A stretch of DNA of 64,000 nt from Actinoplanes couchii (GTDB lineage Bacteria; Actinomycetota; Actinomycetes; Mycobacteriales; Micromonosporaceae), in assembly GCF_016862075.1 (NCBI RefSeq), contig NZ_BOMG01000054.1, forward strand, positions 1 to 64,000, read 5' to 3'. The position numbers and the translations under genes are program-made. The notes below the pieces were generated by a model that ran no database searches, was not told the DNA's origin, and worked only from the letters and a program-made list of their open reading frames with translations. How positions within the stretch are numbered: the stretch's first letter is position 1; each line of letters starts with the position of its first letter. Positions 7,761 through 15,553 of this stretch are shown in pieces.

Positions 7761-7841
7761 TGAAGTTCGTTCGCGACGGTGGGAATGCAGCCTTTCGGCT
7801 CACCCTTTGCCGGGGTCAAGGTGAGTCGCGAACAAACTTCA
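7761..7841 (-). promoter_or_regulatory. Structured leader or intercistronic RNA element upstream of mec
   Basis: 17-nt arms 7825-7841 and 7761-7777 pair completely in minus-strand RNA (one U-G wobble that would be a mismatch in plus-sense RNA). Between them lie a small stem UCACC/GGUGA and an AGCC-GAAA-GGCU tetraloop hairpin, so a three-way junction is possible. It begins 1-2 nt after the DUF2017 stop and ends ~54 nt before mec. No U-tract follows, so a simple intrinsic terminator is less likely. It matches no riboswitch consensus I can recall. Confidence 0.55.
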
Positions 7842-7842
7842 C

Positions 7843-8343
7843 TCACTTGATCTCCGGAAGCGCGTTGAGCAGCGACTCCTGCAGATAACCGAGGTACGCG
7901 TAGACCGACAGCTGGAACACCCGGCTGGACCCCGGATCGTCGATCACCGCGTTGTCCAGCTCCTCGCCCAGATCGGTGTCGGCCGCGATCTCCAGGCGGG
8001 TGCCCATGGCGAGGCGGGCGTCGTTGATCGCGCGGAGCCAGGCCTCGGCGGCCTCTCCGTCCAGACGTACCTCACCCTCACCCTCGTCGGGAAGGGCCGC
8101 AAGGATCGCGCCGGCCTGGTCGATCTTGCCGGTCTTGAGATCGCCCTCGGTGTAGAGGCGGAACTCCTGCGAGTCGTCCGGCCGGTCGGGATAGATGTCC
8201 GGGAAGAGGCGGGACACCACCGGATCGGTGTGATCCATCCCGTCGGTCAGCAGCCCGACCACCTCGGCGGCCACCTTCCGCAGAACTCGCACCTCGTCGT
8301 GCGCGAATGTGGCGACACACTGGCCACCGCTGCGTCGGAACAT
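7843..8343 (-). CDS. DUF2017 family protein
   Basis: 166 residues of the actinobacterial DUF2017 family, whose function is unknown. Matches Rv1332 by position, next to clpS. 'FRLYTEGDLKTGKIDQAGAI' and the C-terminal 'QLSVYAYLGYLQESLL' helix are visible. It is predicted soluble, mostly acidic and alpha-helical. Start ATG at 8343. It is 48 bp downstream of clpS and probably cotranscribed. The constant pairing with clpS suggests a link to ClpAP/ClpCP proteolysis, but that is inference. Confidence 0.85.
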   Translation of the reverse strand: MFRRSGGQCVATFAHDEVRVLRKVAAEVVGLLTDGMDHTDPVVSRLFPDIYPDRPDDSQEFRLYTEGDLKTGKIDQAGAILAALPDEGEGEVRLDGEAAEAWLRAINDARLAMGTRLEIAADTDLGEELDNAVIDDPGSSRVFQLSVYAYLGYLQESLLNALPEIK

Positions 8344-8391
8344 CTTCTTTCCCCACCCGATTGTCGGGACCGGCCGGCGACCGGTCGACGG

Positions 8392-8682
8392 TCAACCCCG
8401 GTCGACCGTGGCCCAGAGACCGTATCCGTGCAGTTGGTTGGCGTCCATCTCCATGCGCTCACGAGCACCGATGGAGACCACCGCCTTTCCTTTCGTGTGC
8501 ACGTCCATCATCAGCCTCTCGGCCTTTTCCTTGCTGTATCCGAAGAGCTTCTGGAACACCCAGGTCACGTACGACATGAGGTTCACCGGGTCGTCCCAGA
8601 CGATGGTCACCCACGGCCGGTCCTCTTCCGGTACTTCCTGAATCTCCGGCGTCTCGACGGGAGCAACCTGAGGCAACGCCAT
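8392..8682 (-). CDS. clpS: ATP-dependent Clp protease adaptor ClpS
   Basis: 96 residues. ClpS binds N-degron substrates and delivers them to the Clp unfoldase. The family core is plain: 'WVTIVWDDPVNLMSYVTWVF', 'KAERLMMDVHTKGKAVVS' and 'GARERMEMDANQLHGYGL'. ATG at 8682 ('MALPQ') is preferred; ATG at 8691 adds MGG and cannot be excluded. It is divergent from pncB across 85 bp. Confidence 0.93.
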   Translation of the reverse strand: MALPQVAPVETPEIQEVPEEDRPWVTIVWDDPVNLMSYVTWVFQKLFGYSKEKAERLMMDVHTKGKAVVSIGARERMEMDANQLHGYGLWATVDRG

Positions 8683-8767
8683 GCCCCCCATGTTGCCACC
8701 GGATTCGCCGAACCGGTGAACCGGTGCTGCGAACCGCAGGTCAGTCGCCGCGTCGTAGGGTGTTCTC

Positions 8768-10054
8768 GTGGAGACCATCACGCCCGCTCTGATGACCGAC
8801 CAGTACGAGCTGACCATGATCAGCGCCGCGCTGCGGGACGGCACCGCGGACCGTGCCTGCGTGTTCGAGGTCTTCGCCCGTCGATTGCCCACCGGCAGGC
8901 GCTACGGCGTGGTGGCCGGCACCGCCCGGCTGATCGAGCTGATCCGCGAGTTCCGCTTCGAGGCCGGCGACATCGAGTTCCTGAAATCGGCCGGCATCGT
9001 CAACGAGACGACCGCGAAATGGCTGGCCGGCTACCGGTTCACCGGCGACATCGAGGGCTACGCCGAGGGCGAGCTCTTCTTCCCCGGCTCGCCGATCCTG
9101 ACCGTCTCCGGCGGCTTCGCCGAGTGCGTGGTGCTGGAGACGCTGATCCTGTCGGTGCTCAACCACGACTGTGCGATCGCCGCCGCCGCGGCCCGGATGG
9201 TCACCGCCGCCCGCGGGCGCCCGATCATCGAGATGGGCTCACGGCGCACCCACGAGCACGCCGCGGTGGCCGCCGCCCGGGCCGCCTACCTGGCCGGGTT
9301 CGCGTCGACCTCGAACCTGGCCGCCGGCCGGGCGTACGGGATCCCCACCACCGGCACCTCGGCGCACGCGTTCACGCTGCTGCACGACGACGAGCCGGCC
9401 GCGTTCGCCTCGCAGGTCGCGGCGCTCGGGAAGAACACGACGCTGCTCGTCGACACGTACGACATCAGTCAGGGCATCCGCAACGCGATCGCGGTCGCCG
9501 GGCCGGACCTGCGGGCCGTCCGGATCGACTCCGGTGACCTGTCCGTGCTGGCCGGGCACTCCCGGGAGCTGCTGGATTCGCTCGGCGCCACCGAGACCAA
9601 GATCATCGTTTCGGGTGACATGGACGAGTACTCGATCGCCACCCTGGCCGCCGAGCCGGTCGACATCTACGGGGCCGGCACCGCCGTGGTCACCGGTTCC
9701 GGCGCGCCCACCGCCAGCCTGGTCTACAAACTCGTCGAGGTCGACGGCCGCCCGGTCGTCAAGCGCTCGGAGAACAAGGCGACCGTCGGCGGCCGCAAGA
9801 CCGCGATCCGCCGGCACAAGCCCACCGGCACCGCCACCGAGGAGATCATCTACTCGCAGGGTGTGCCGGATCACCAGACCAACGACCGGATGCTCCAGCG
9901 CTCCTGGATCGCCGACGGTGAGGTGCAGGACTCGCCCAGTCTCCAGGAGTCCCGCGACCACCTCCGGCAGAATCTGATCTCGATCCCGTGGGAGGGTCTC
10001 AAGCTCTCCGCGGGCGACCCGGCCATCCCCGTCGTCATCGTTCCCACCGCATAG
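8768..10054 (+). CDS. pncB: Nicotinate phosphoribosyltransferase
   Basis: 428 residues. Converts nicotinate plus PRPP (ATP-driven) to nicotinate mononucleotide in the Preiss-Handler NAD salvage route. 'MTDQYELTM' and 'FEVFARRLPTGRRYGVVAG' open the protein; 'EMGSRRTHEHAA', 'TSNLAAGRAYGIPTTGTSAHAF' in the barrel and 'VRIDSGDLSVLA' follow. Family length fits. GTG start at 8768. It is followed 9 bp later by pncA, which supplies nicotinate, so the two form a salvage operon. Syntenic with pncB1 beside clpS in mycobacteria. Confidence 0.95.
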   Translation: METITPALMTDQYELTMISAALRDGTADRACVFEVFARRLPTGRRYGVVAGTARLIELIREFRFEAGDIEFLKSAGIVNETTAKWLAGYRFTGDIEGYAEGELFFPGSPILTVSGGFAECVVLETLILSVLNHDCAIAAAAARMVTAARGRPIIEMGSRRTHEHAAVAAARAAYLAGFASTSNLAAGRAYGIPTTGTSAHAFTLLHDDEPAAFASQVAALGKNTTLLVDTYDISQGIRNAIAVAGPDLRAVRIDSGDLSVLAGHSRELLDSLGATETKIIVSGDMDEYSIATLAAEPVDIYGAGTAVVTGSGAPTASLVYKLVEVDGRPVVKRSENKATVGGRKTAIRRHKPTGTATEEIIYSQGVPDHQTNDRMLQRSWIADGEVQDSPSLQESRDHLRQNLISIPWEGLKLSAGDPAIPVVIVPTA

Positions 10055-10063
10055 GGGGCTTTC

Positions 10064-10642
10064 ATGTCACGCGCGCTGATCATCGTGGACGTGCAGAACG
10101 ACTTCTGCGAAGGCGGCTCCCTGGCGGTGGCCGGGGGCGCGGCCGTCGCCAAGGGCATCTCGCTGGTGCTCGACAAGGCCGGTGACCGGTGGGACCACGT
10201 GGTCGCCACCAAGGACTGGCACATCGATCCCGGCAGCCACTTCAGCGACACCCCCGACTACGTGGACTCGTGGCCGGTGCACTGCGTCGCCGAGTCGACC
10301 GGTTCCGACTTCCACCCCGAGCTGGTCACCGACCGGATCGAGGCGGTCTTCCACAAGGGTGAATACACCGCGGCCTACTCCGGCTTCGAAGGTCACGGCA
10401 CGGACGGCGAAACCCTCGCCGGGTGGCTGCGGGCCAAGGGGGTCACCGAGGTCGAGGTCGTCGGGATCGCCACCGACCATTGCGTACGGGCGACGGCGCT
10501 GGACGCCGCCACCGAGGGATTCAGCACCACCGTGCTGCTGGAACTGACCGCCGGGGTGGCCCGGGCCACCACCGACGCCGCCCTGGAGCAGCTGCGGTCC
10601 GCGGCCGTCGAGGTCACCGGGGAGCCCGTCGTTGACGCCTGA
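10064..10642 (+). CDS. pncA: Nicotinamidase/pyrazinamidase
   Basis: 192 residues, isochorismatase-like hydrolase. Deamidates nicotinamide to nicotinate for PncB. The catalytic triad is D9 ('IIVDVQNDF'), K98 ('VFHKGEY') and C140 ('ATDHCVRATA'). Metal ligands D51, H53, H59 and H73 have exactly the spacing of M. tuberculosis PncA. Start ATG at 10064 follows 'GGGGGCTTTC'. It overlaps the next gene by 11 bp. Confidence 0.95.
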   Translation: MSRALIIVDVQNDFCEGGSLAVAGGAAVAKGISLVLDKAGDRWDHVVATKDWHIDPGSHFSDTPDYVDSWPVHCVAESTGSDFHPELVTDRIEAVFHKGEYTAAYSGFEGHGTDGETLAGWLRAKGVTEVEVVGIATDHCVRATALDAATEGFSTTVLLELTAGVARATTDAALEQLRSAAVEVTGEPVVDA

Positions 10643-11135
10643 TCCCACCGTCACGATCCGGCCGGTCACGGACGCCGACTGGCCCGCGGTCTGGCCCATC
10701 CTCAGCGAGGTGGTGACGACCGGGGAGACCATGCCGTACGACCCGGCGATGACCTCCGGATCGGCCCGCGACATGTGGATCGAGCGCCCACCCGGCCGTA
10801 CCGTGGTGGCGCTCCTGGACGGTGAGATCGCCGGAACCGCCAAGATGTCCGCCAACCGTCCCGGCCGGGGCGCCCACGTCTCCACCGCGAGTTTCATGGT
10901 GGCGGCCGGGGCCCGCGGTCGTGGTGTCGGCACCGCCCTGTGCCGGGACGCGCTGTCCTGGGCCCGGTCGGCGGGTTTCGCCGGCATGCAGTTCAACGCG
11001 GTGGTGGAGACCAACACGTCCGCGGTGGCCCTCTACCAGCGTGAGGGCTTCCAGATCGTCGGCACCGTTCCTCGCTCGTTCGAGCACCCCACCCACGGCC
11101 GGGTCGGCCTGCACGTCATGTACCAGGAATTCTGA
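10632..11135 (+). CDS. GNAT family N-acetyltransferase
   Basis: 167 residues. Acetyl-CoA-binding motif A is 'VAAGARGRGVGTALC' (Q/RxxGxG/A type, about residues 92-106); 'ALYQREGF' is the typical GNAT motif B end. The substrate is unknown. A TTG start at 10632 overlaps pncA by 11 bp, suggesting coupling. The last seven codons and stop ('HVMYQEF') are recopied as 'HVMNLEF'-stop 65 bp downstream in a tandem duplication. Confidence 0.88.
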   Translation: MTPDPTVTIRPVTDADWPAVWPILSEVVTTGETMPYDPAMTSGSARDMWIERPPGRTVVALLDGEIAGTAKMSANRPGRGAHVSTASFMVAAGARGRGVGTALCRDALSWARSAGFAGMQFNAVVETNTSAVALYQREGFQIVGTVPRSFEHPTHGRVGLHVMYQEF

Positions 11136-11229
11136 TCCCCGGGTGAGGTGAGCGGACGGTCGATCGGGGTGGCCCGCACGTCATGAACCTGGAGTTCTGA
11201 TCCCCGGGTGAAGTGAGCGGACGGTCGAT
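11111..11229. repeat. 65-bp tandem duplication of a gene 3' end
   Basis: 11111-11164 and 11176-11229 are near-identical (period 65). Each contains seven C-terminal codons, the TGA stop of the GNAT gene and the following CCCCGGGTGA-type sequence. The second copy is a non-translated ghost of the gene's end. Confidence 0.9.
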
Positions 11230-11265
11230 GGCGCGCCGGCACTCCACATGATCGACTTGTCGGCC

Positions 11266-12000
11266 ATGAGCTTCCTCCTGCTGCACGGCTGGCAGAACAG
11301 GCGCCCGACCGGCCACTGGCAGCACTGGCTGGCCACCGAACTACGGGCGGCCGGCCACGAGGTCGTCCACCCCCAACTGCCCGACCCCGACGAGCCCGTC
11401 CTCGACGTCTGGCTCACCGAACTGAGCACCCACGTCAAGGCCGCCGCCCACTCCCCCGCGCCTCAGGACCGGGATTCGGCTCACCCGGTCACGCCTCCAG
11501 ACCGGGAACCGGTAAGCCCGACCGGGCCTTGGGACCGGAAGCCGGACGGCTCGGCCGTGTCGCTGGATCCCGGGTCGGAGCTGACCGTGATCGCTCACAG
11601 CCTGAGCTGCCTGCTCTGGCTACATGCCGCAGCCCGGGGCCGGGTGCCGGTCCGGGCCGGCCGGGTCCTGCTGGTGGCACCGCCGTCCCCTTCGATCACC
11701 GCGAGCCACCGGGAGATCGCCGGTTTCGCTCCACCAACCGTCCCGACCGGGCAGATCTCCACGAGCACCCCGTTCGTGACCGCCACCCAGCTCGCCGCTG
11801 CCGCCACGAAGACCCATCTGGTAGCCGCCGACAACGACCCGTACTGCCCCGGCGGCGCGGCAACGATCTACGGCGAACCGCTGGGCATCCCCACCACGGT
11901 CCTTCCCGGCCAGGCCCATCTGGACATGGACGCCGGTTACGGCCCCTGGCCCGCGATCCTCAACTGGTCGCTGACGGGTGCCCCGCTCGAATCCAGATAG
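11266..12000 (+). CDS. RBBP9/YdeN family alpha/beta hydrolase
   Basis: 244 residues. 'FLLLHGWQN' and 'HWQHWLATEL' are the RBBP9/YdeN opening. Nucleophile Ser is in 'VIAHSLSCLLW', Asp in 'AADNDPYC' and His in 'GQAHLD', giving a full serine-hydrolase triad. Small serine hydrolases of this family have poorly known substrates. ATG at 11266 matches the family start; ATG at 11248 adds six residues. Between helix and nucleophile there is a ~45-residue insert built from 11-residue repeats beginning D-R. Confidence 0.82.
   Translation: MSFLLLHGWQNRRPTGHWQHWLATELRAAGHEVVHPQLPDPDEPVLDVWLTELSTHVKAAAHSPAPQDRDSAHPVTPPDREPVSPTGPWDRKPDGSAVSLDPGSELTVIAHSLSCLLWLHAAARGRVPVRAGRVLLVAPPSPSITASHREIAGFAPPTVPTGQISTSTPFVTATQLAAAATKTHLVAADNDPYCPGGAATIYGEPLGIPTTVLPGQAHLDMDAGYGPWPAILNWSLTGAPLESR
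11467..11553. repeat. 33-bp in-frame tandem repeat
   Basis: Units begin at 11467, 11500 and 11533 with GACCGGGA/GACCGGAA. Each codes for 11 residues starting D-R (DRDSAHPVTPP, DREPVSPTGPW, DRKPDGSAVSL). It lies in a linker of the hydrolase ahead of the nucleophile strand, so fold disruption is probably slight. Confidence 0.8.
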
Positions 12001-12015
12001 CTCCACACCCGGGAG

Positions 12016-12117
12016 GCCAGCAACCCGGGCCAACCAGCACCGCAGGCCAATCGGCAACCCGAGCCGACCAGCACCTCAGGTCAGCCAGCAGCTCGGGTCA
12101 ACCGCCAACCCGGGTCA
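12016..12117. repeat. 17-bp tandem array starting at an MFS stop codon
   Basis: Read on the minus strand there are six imperfect 17-bp units. The first begins with the TGA stop of the MFS gene (TGACCCGGGTTGGCGGT); later units begin TGACCCG, TGACCTG, CGGCTCG, TGGCCTG and TGGCCCG. The array fills the gap between two convergent genes. Confidence 0.8.
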
Positions 12118-13485
12118 GTGCTTGGCTTCGGAGCGCAGGGCGGCCGTCGGCTCGGCGTGGGCGACCGCAGCCCGCTGAACCGGGACCGCGCCCACGACCG
12201 CGCCGCTGTCACCGCCGGAGACGGCGACACCGCCAGGCACAGCGACTCCGCCGGGCACGATGGCACCGCCAGGCACCGTGTCGTCGGTGGGGTCGGTGGG
12301 TGACTCGGGTGGGGCGTTGCGGCGACGGCGTAGCTCGGCCGGGAGGACCAGGAGAGCCACCAGGACGCCCACCGAGCCGACGGCCACAAACCCCCACGCC
12401 GGGCCCCAATGGTCGATCGCTAGGCCCGCCAGCGGGGCCCCGAGGGCCACGCCGACGGTCAGGGCCGAGTTGTGCATGCCCATCGCCTCGCCGCGGGCGG
12501 CGGCGGGGATCATCCGGCTGATCGCGTCGGAGCTGGCGGTGATGGTCGGGGCGCACAGGGCGCCGGCCGGGGCCAGCAGCAGGGCCAGCAGCCACCAGTG
12601 GTCGCCGCCGAGGCCGACCGGGATGGTCAGCAGCGCCATCGGTGTGAAGATGACCAGGATCGGCAGGCCGCGGCGGACGGTGCCGTAGAGGAAACCGCCG
12701 ATCAGTGAGAAGAACGCCCACATCGCCAGCACCAGACCGGCCCACTCGACCTCGCCGGAGGCCCGCAGCGCGGCGACCACCGCCACGTCGGTGCCGGACA
12801 GGACCAGGGTGGCGGCCATCGTGACGGCCAGGATCGCGACGAACCGGGGCTTGAGCCAGCTGCTGCGGGGCACCCGCTCACCGCTGGCGACCGGCGCCTC
12901 GTGGGCGGCCCGGACCGGCGGGTTCAGCAGCCACAGGCCGACACCGGCGAGCAGGATGCCGGCGGCCAGGGCGAGCATGGCGGGACGCGAGCCGCCGGTG
13001 GTGACGATCAGGACGCCGAGGGCCGGGCCGGCCATGAACGAGATCTCGGTGGTCACCGAATCCAGCGCGAACGCGGGCAGCCGGTGCGACTCGGGGGTGA
13101 GCGCGGCGATCGCCTGCCGGGCCACCGAGAACGCGGGCAGGGCGAGGAAGCCGCCGATCGCGGCGGTGGGGAGAAGCACCCAGTACGGCAGGGCCTGCGC
13201 CACCAGCCAGTAGACGACCTCGGCGATCGTGGTCAGGACCAGCACCGGCCGCAGCCCCCACCGGTCGACGAGCCGCCCCATCACCGGCGCGCCGACGGAG
13301 CCGCCGAGGGTGGACGCGGCGCCGACCAGACCGGCAGCACCGTACGAAAGGCCCAGCCCGGAGACCACGTGCAGAGTGAGCACCACGGTGGCCGCCGCGA
13401 TCGGCACCCGGGCCAGCGTGGCCACTACCAGCAACGACGTGATCTTCGGTAACGCGAGTGTTTCGCGGTAAGGCGTGAGCAGCAT
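12115..13485 (-). CDS. MFS transporter
   Basis: 456 residues with about 12 hydrophobic segments. 'GAPVMGRLVDRWGLRPV' is the MFS loop 2-3 signature (GxxxDRxGxR). Probably a drug/metabolite exporter of the DHA1 kind; the substrate is unknown. ATG at 13485 has AGGA seven nt upstream. The cytoplasmic C-terminal tail (last ~65 residues) is low-complexity, with repeated V-P-G-G units, and runs into the 17-bp tandem array at the stop codon. Confidence 0.85.
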   Translation of the reverse strand: MLLTPYRETLALPKITSLLVVATLARVPIAAATVVLTLHVVSGLGLSYGAAGLVGAASTLGGSVGAPVMGRLVDRWGLRPVLVLTTIAEVVYWLVAQALPYWVLLPTAAIGGFLALPAFSVARQAIAALTPESHRLPAFALDSVTTEISFMAGPALGVLIVTTGGSRPAMLALAAGILLAGVGLWLLNPPVRAAHEAPVASGERVPRSSWLKPRFVAILAVTMAATLVLSGTDVAVVAALRASGEVEWAGLVLAMWAFFSLIGGFLYGTVRRGLPILVIFTPMALLTIPVGLGGDHWWLLALLLAPAGALCAPTITASSDAISRMIPAAARGEAMGMHNSALTVGVALGAPLAGLAIDHWGPAWGFVAVGSVGVLVALLVLPAELRRRRNAPPESPTDPTDDTVPGGAIVPGGVAVPGGVAVSGGDSGAVVGAVPVQRAAVAHAEPTAALRSEAKH

Positions 13486-13571
13486 TTCGGATCCTGACCT
13501 CCGCTGCTCATAGTGCGCGCCGGGCCCGGCGAAACTCCACTGGAAAAAGCCCGCTGTGAGCAGGAACGCAA

Positions 13572-13602
13572 ACGGCCCGCACTCCTCAGGAGTGCGGGCC
13601 GT
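13572..13602 (-). terminator. Intrinsic terminator after ctaD
   Basis: Perfect 15-bp inverted repeat (ACGGCCCGCACTCCT and its complement) with minimal loop. On the minus strand it is followed by TTTGCGTT, 16 bp beyond the ctaD stop. Confidence 0.8.
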
Positions 13603-13618
13603 GCGTCGAGCGGATCCG

Positions 13619-15370
13619 TCAGTGCTTGTTGTCGCTGACGTCTTCCTGGTAGGTCGCGCCACCGTCGGATTCGGAGGTGAGCGGCCGGGCGCCACCCTCC
13701 GGCGGTCCGGCGAGCGAGTGACCCGCGGCGAGCTCCGGGAACTTCAGGTCGAAGGCCGGCCGCTCGGAGCGGATCCGCGGCATGCGGTCGAAGTTACGCA
13801 GCGGCGGCGGGCTGGTGGTGGCCCACTCGAGCGAGTTGCCGTGGCCCCACGGGTCGTCGGCGTTCACGACCTTGCCGACCTTGTACGACTTCCACACGTT
13901 GTAGAGGAACGGCAGCGTCGACAGGCCGAGGATGAACGAGCCGATCGTGGAGAAGGTGTTCAGGAAGGTGAACCCGTCGTCCGGCAGGTAGTCGGCGTAC
14001 CGCCGCGGCATGCCCTTGGTGCCCAGCCAGTGCTGGACCAGGAACGTGCCGTGGAAGCCGATCATGGTGAGCCAGAAGTGCACCTTCGCGAGCTTCTCGT
14101 CGAGCATCCGGCCGAACATCTTCGGGAACCAGAAGTAGATGCCGGAGAACACCGCGAACACGATCGTGCCGAAGAGCACGTAGTGGAAGTGCGCGATGAC
14201 GAAGTACGAGTCGGAGACGTGGAAGTCGATCGGCGGGGCCGCGAGCAGCACGCCGGAGAGACCACCGAAGAGGAACGTCACCATGAAGCCGACCGCGAAG
14301 AGCATCGGCGCCTCGAAGCTGATCTGGCCGCGCCACATCGTGCCGATCCAGACGAAGAACTTCATGCCCGTCGGGACCGCGATCAGGAAGCTCAGGAAGC
14401 TGAAGAACGGCAGCAGCACCTGGCCGGTGGCGAACATGTGGTGCGCCCACACCGACATCGACAGGGCGCCGATCAGCAGCGTCGCGGCGACCAGGCCCTT
14501 GTAGCCGAAGACCGGCTTGCGGCTGAAGACCGGGACGACCTCGGTGATGATGCCGAAGAACGGCAGGGCGATGATGTACACCTCGGGGTGACCGAAGAAC
14601 CAGAAGAGGTGCTGCCACAGCATCGGGCCGCCGGTCGCCACGTCGAAGACGTGGGCGCCGAGGACACGGTCGGCGGCGAGCGCGAAGAGCGCGGCCGCCA
14701 GGAACGGGAAGACCATGACCGCGAGCAGCGCGGTGACCAGCATGTTCCAGCACATGATCGGCATCCGGAACATGGTCATGCCCGGGGCCCGCAGGGTCAG
14801 GATCGTGGTGATCAGGTTGACCGAGCCGAGGATCGTGCCCAGACCGGAGATGGCCAGGCCGACGACCCACATGTTCCCGCCGACACCGGGTGAGTGCAGG
14901 CTGTTGCTCAGCGGGGTGTAGGCGAACCAGCCGAAGTCGGCCGCGCCGCCGGGGGTCAGGAACCCGCCGATGGTGATCAGGCCACCGAAGAGGTAGAGCC
15001 AGTAGGCGAAAGCGTTCAGCCGCGGGAACGACACGTCCGGCGCGCCGATCTGGATCGGCACGACGTAGTTGCCGAACGCGAACACGATCGGTGTCGCGAA
15101 GAACAGCAGCATGATCGTGCCGTGCATGGTGAACAGCTGGTTGTACTGCTCCGGCGACAGCAGCTGCATGCCCGGACGGGCCAGCTCTGCGCGCATCAGC
15201 AGCGCCATCAGACCACCGAGCACGTAGAACACGAAGGCCGTGATCATGTACATGATCCCGATCTGCTTCGCGTCCGTCGTGCGCAGAATCCGAGCAAACG
15301 CCGAACCCTTGACCTGCCGCCGCACTGGGTAGGGCCGGGTTGCGATCGGCGACGGCGCAACGGTCGTCAC
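13619..15370 (-). CDS. ctaD: Cytochrome c oxidase subunit I (aa3 type)
   Basis: 583 residues with 12 predicted helices. Catalytic core of the membrane-bound terminal oxidase. Haem ligand His is in 'LFTMHGTIMLLFFA'; CuB ligands are in 'FFGHPEVYI' and 'WAHHMFATG'; 'VIAHFHYVLFG' carries the haem a/a3 histidines. The length shows no subunit III fusion. No ctaC/ctaE or qcr genes are adjacent, so this copy stands alone in the window, as ctaD often does in actinobacteria. ATG at 15370. Confidence 0.96.
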   Translation of the reverse strand: MTTVAPSPIATRPYPVRRQVKGSAFARILRTTDAKQIGIMYMITAFVFYVLGGLMALLMRAELARPGMQLLSPEQYNQLFTMHGTIMLLFFATPIVFAFGNYVVPIQIGAPDVSFPRLNAFAYWLYLFGGLITIGGFLTPGGAADFGWFAYTPLSNSLHSPGVGGNMWVVGLAISGLGTILGSVNLITTILTLRAPGMTMFRMPIMCWNMLVTALLAVMVFPFLAAALFALAADRVLGAHVFDVATGGPMLWQHLFWFFGHPEVYIIALPFFGIITEVVPVFSRKPVFGYKGLVAATLLIGALSMSVWAHHMFATGQVLLPFFSFLSFLIAVPTGMKFFVWIGTMWRGQISFEAPMLFAVGFMVTFLFGGLSGVLLAAPPIDFHVSDSYFVIAHFHYVLFGTIVFAVFSGIYFWFPKMFGRMLDEKLAKVHFWLTMIGFHGTFLVQHWLGTKGMPRRYADYLPDDGFTFLNTFSTIGSFILGLSTLPFLYNVWKSYKVGKVVNADDPWGHGNSLEWATTSPPPLRNFDRMPRIRSERPAFDLKFPELAAGHSLAGPPEGGARPLTSESDGGATYQEDVSDNKH

Positions 15371-15553
15371 GAATTGCCTCCGTTGTCTCGTTCGTCCCTC
15401 TCGGGGTCTGTCCGAAGTTCGTCCTCCGAGTCACCCCGAAGACCGCTCTTCGTCATTACCCGAAGATCGGGCGTACCTGGGTGGCAGAATAGTCCCCCAC
15501 GGTCTTTGGACCGTCGCGGGGTGACCAATCGGCACCTCAGCGCACAGGTGTGG

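Noticed and set aside
7761..7841. Known riboswitch (SAM, SAM-IV, cobalamin, cyclic-di-GMP, ydaO) upstream of mec
   Set aside because: None of the conserved core sequences of these classes is present; it is left as an unclassified structure.
13556..14893. 445-codon plus-strand frame across ctaD
   Set aside because: Antisense shadow of cytochrome oxidase subunit I with highly charged, repetitive translation.
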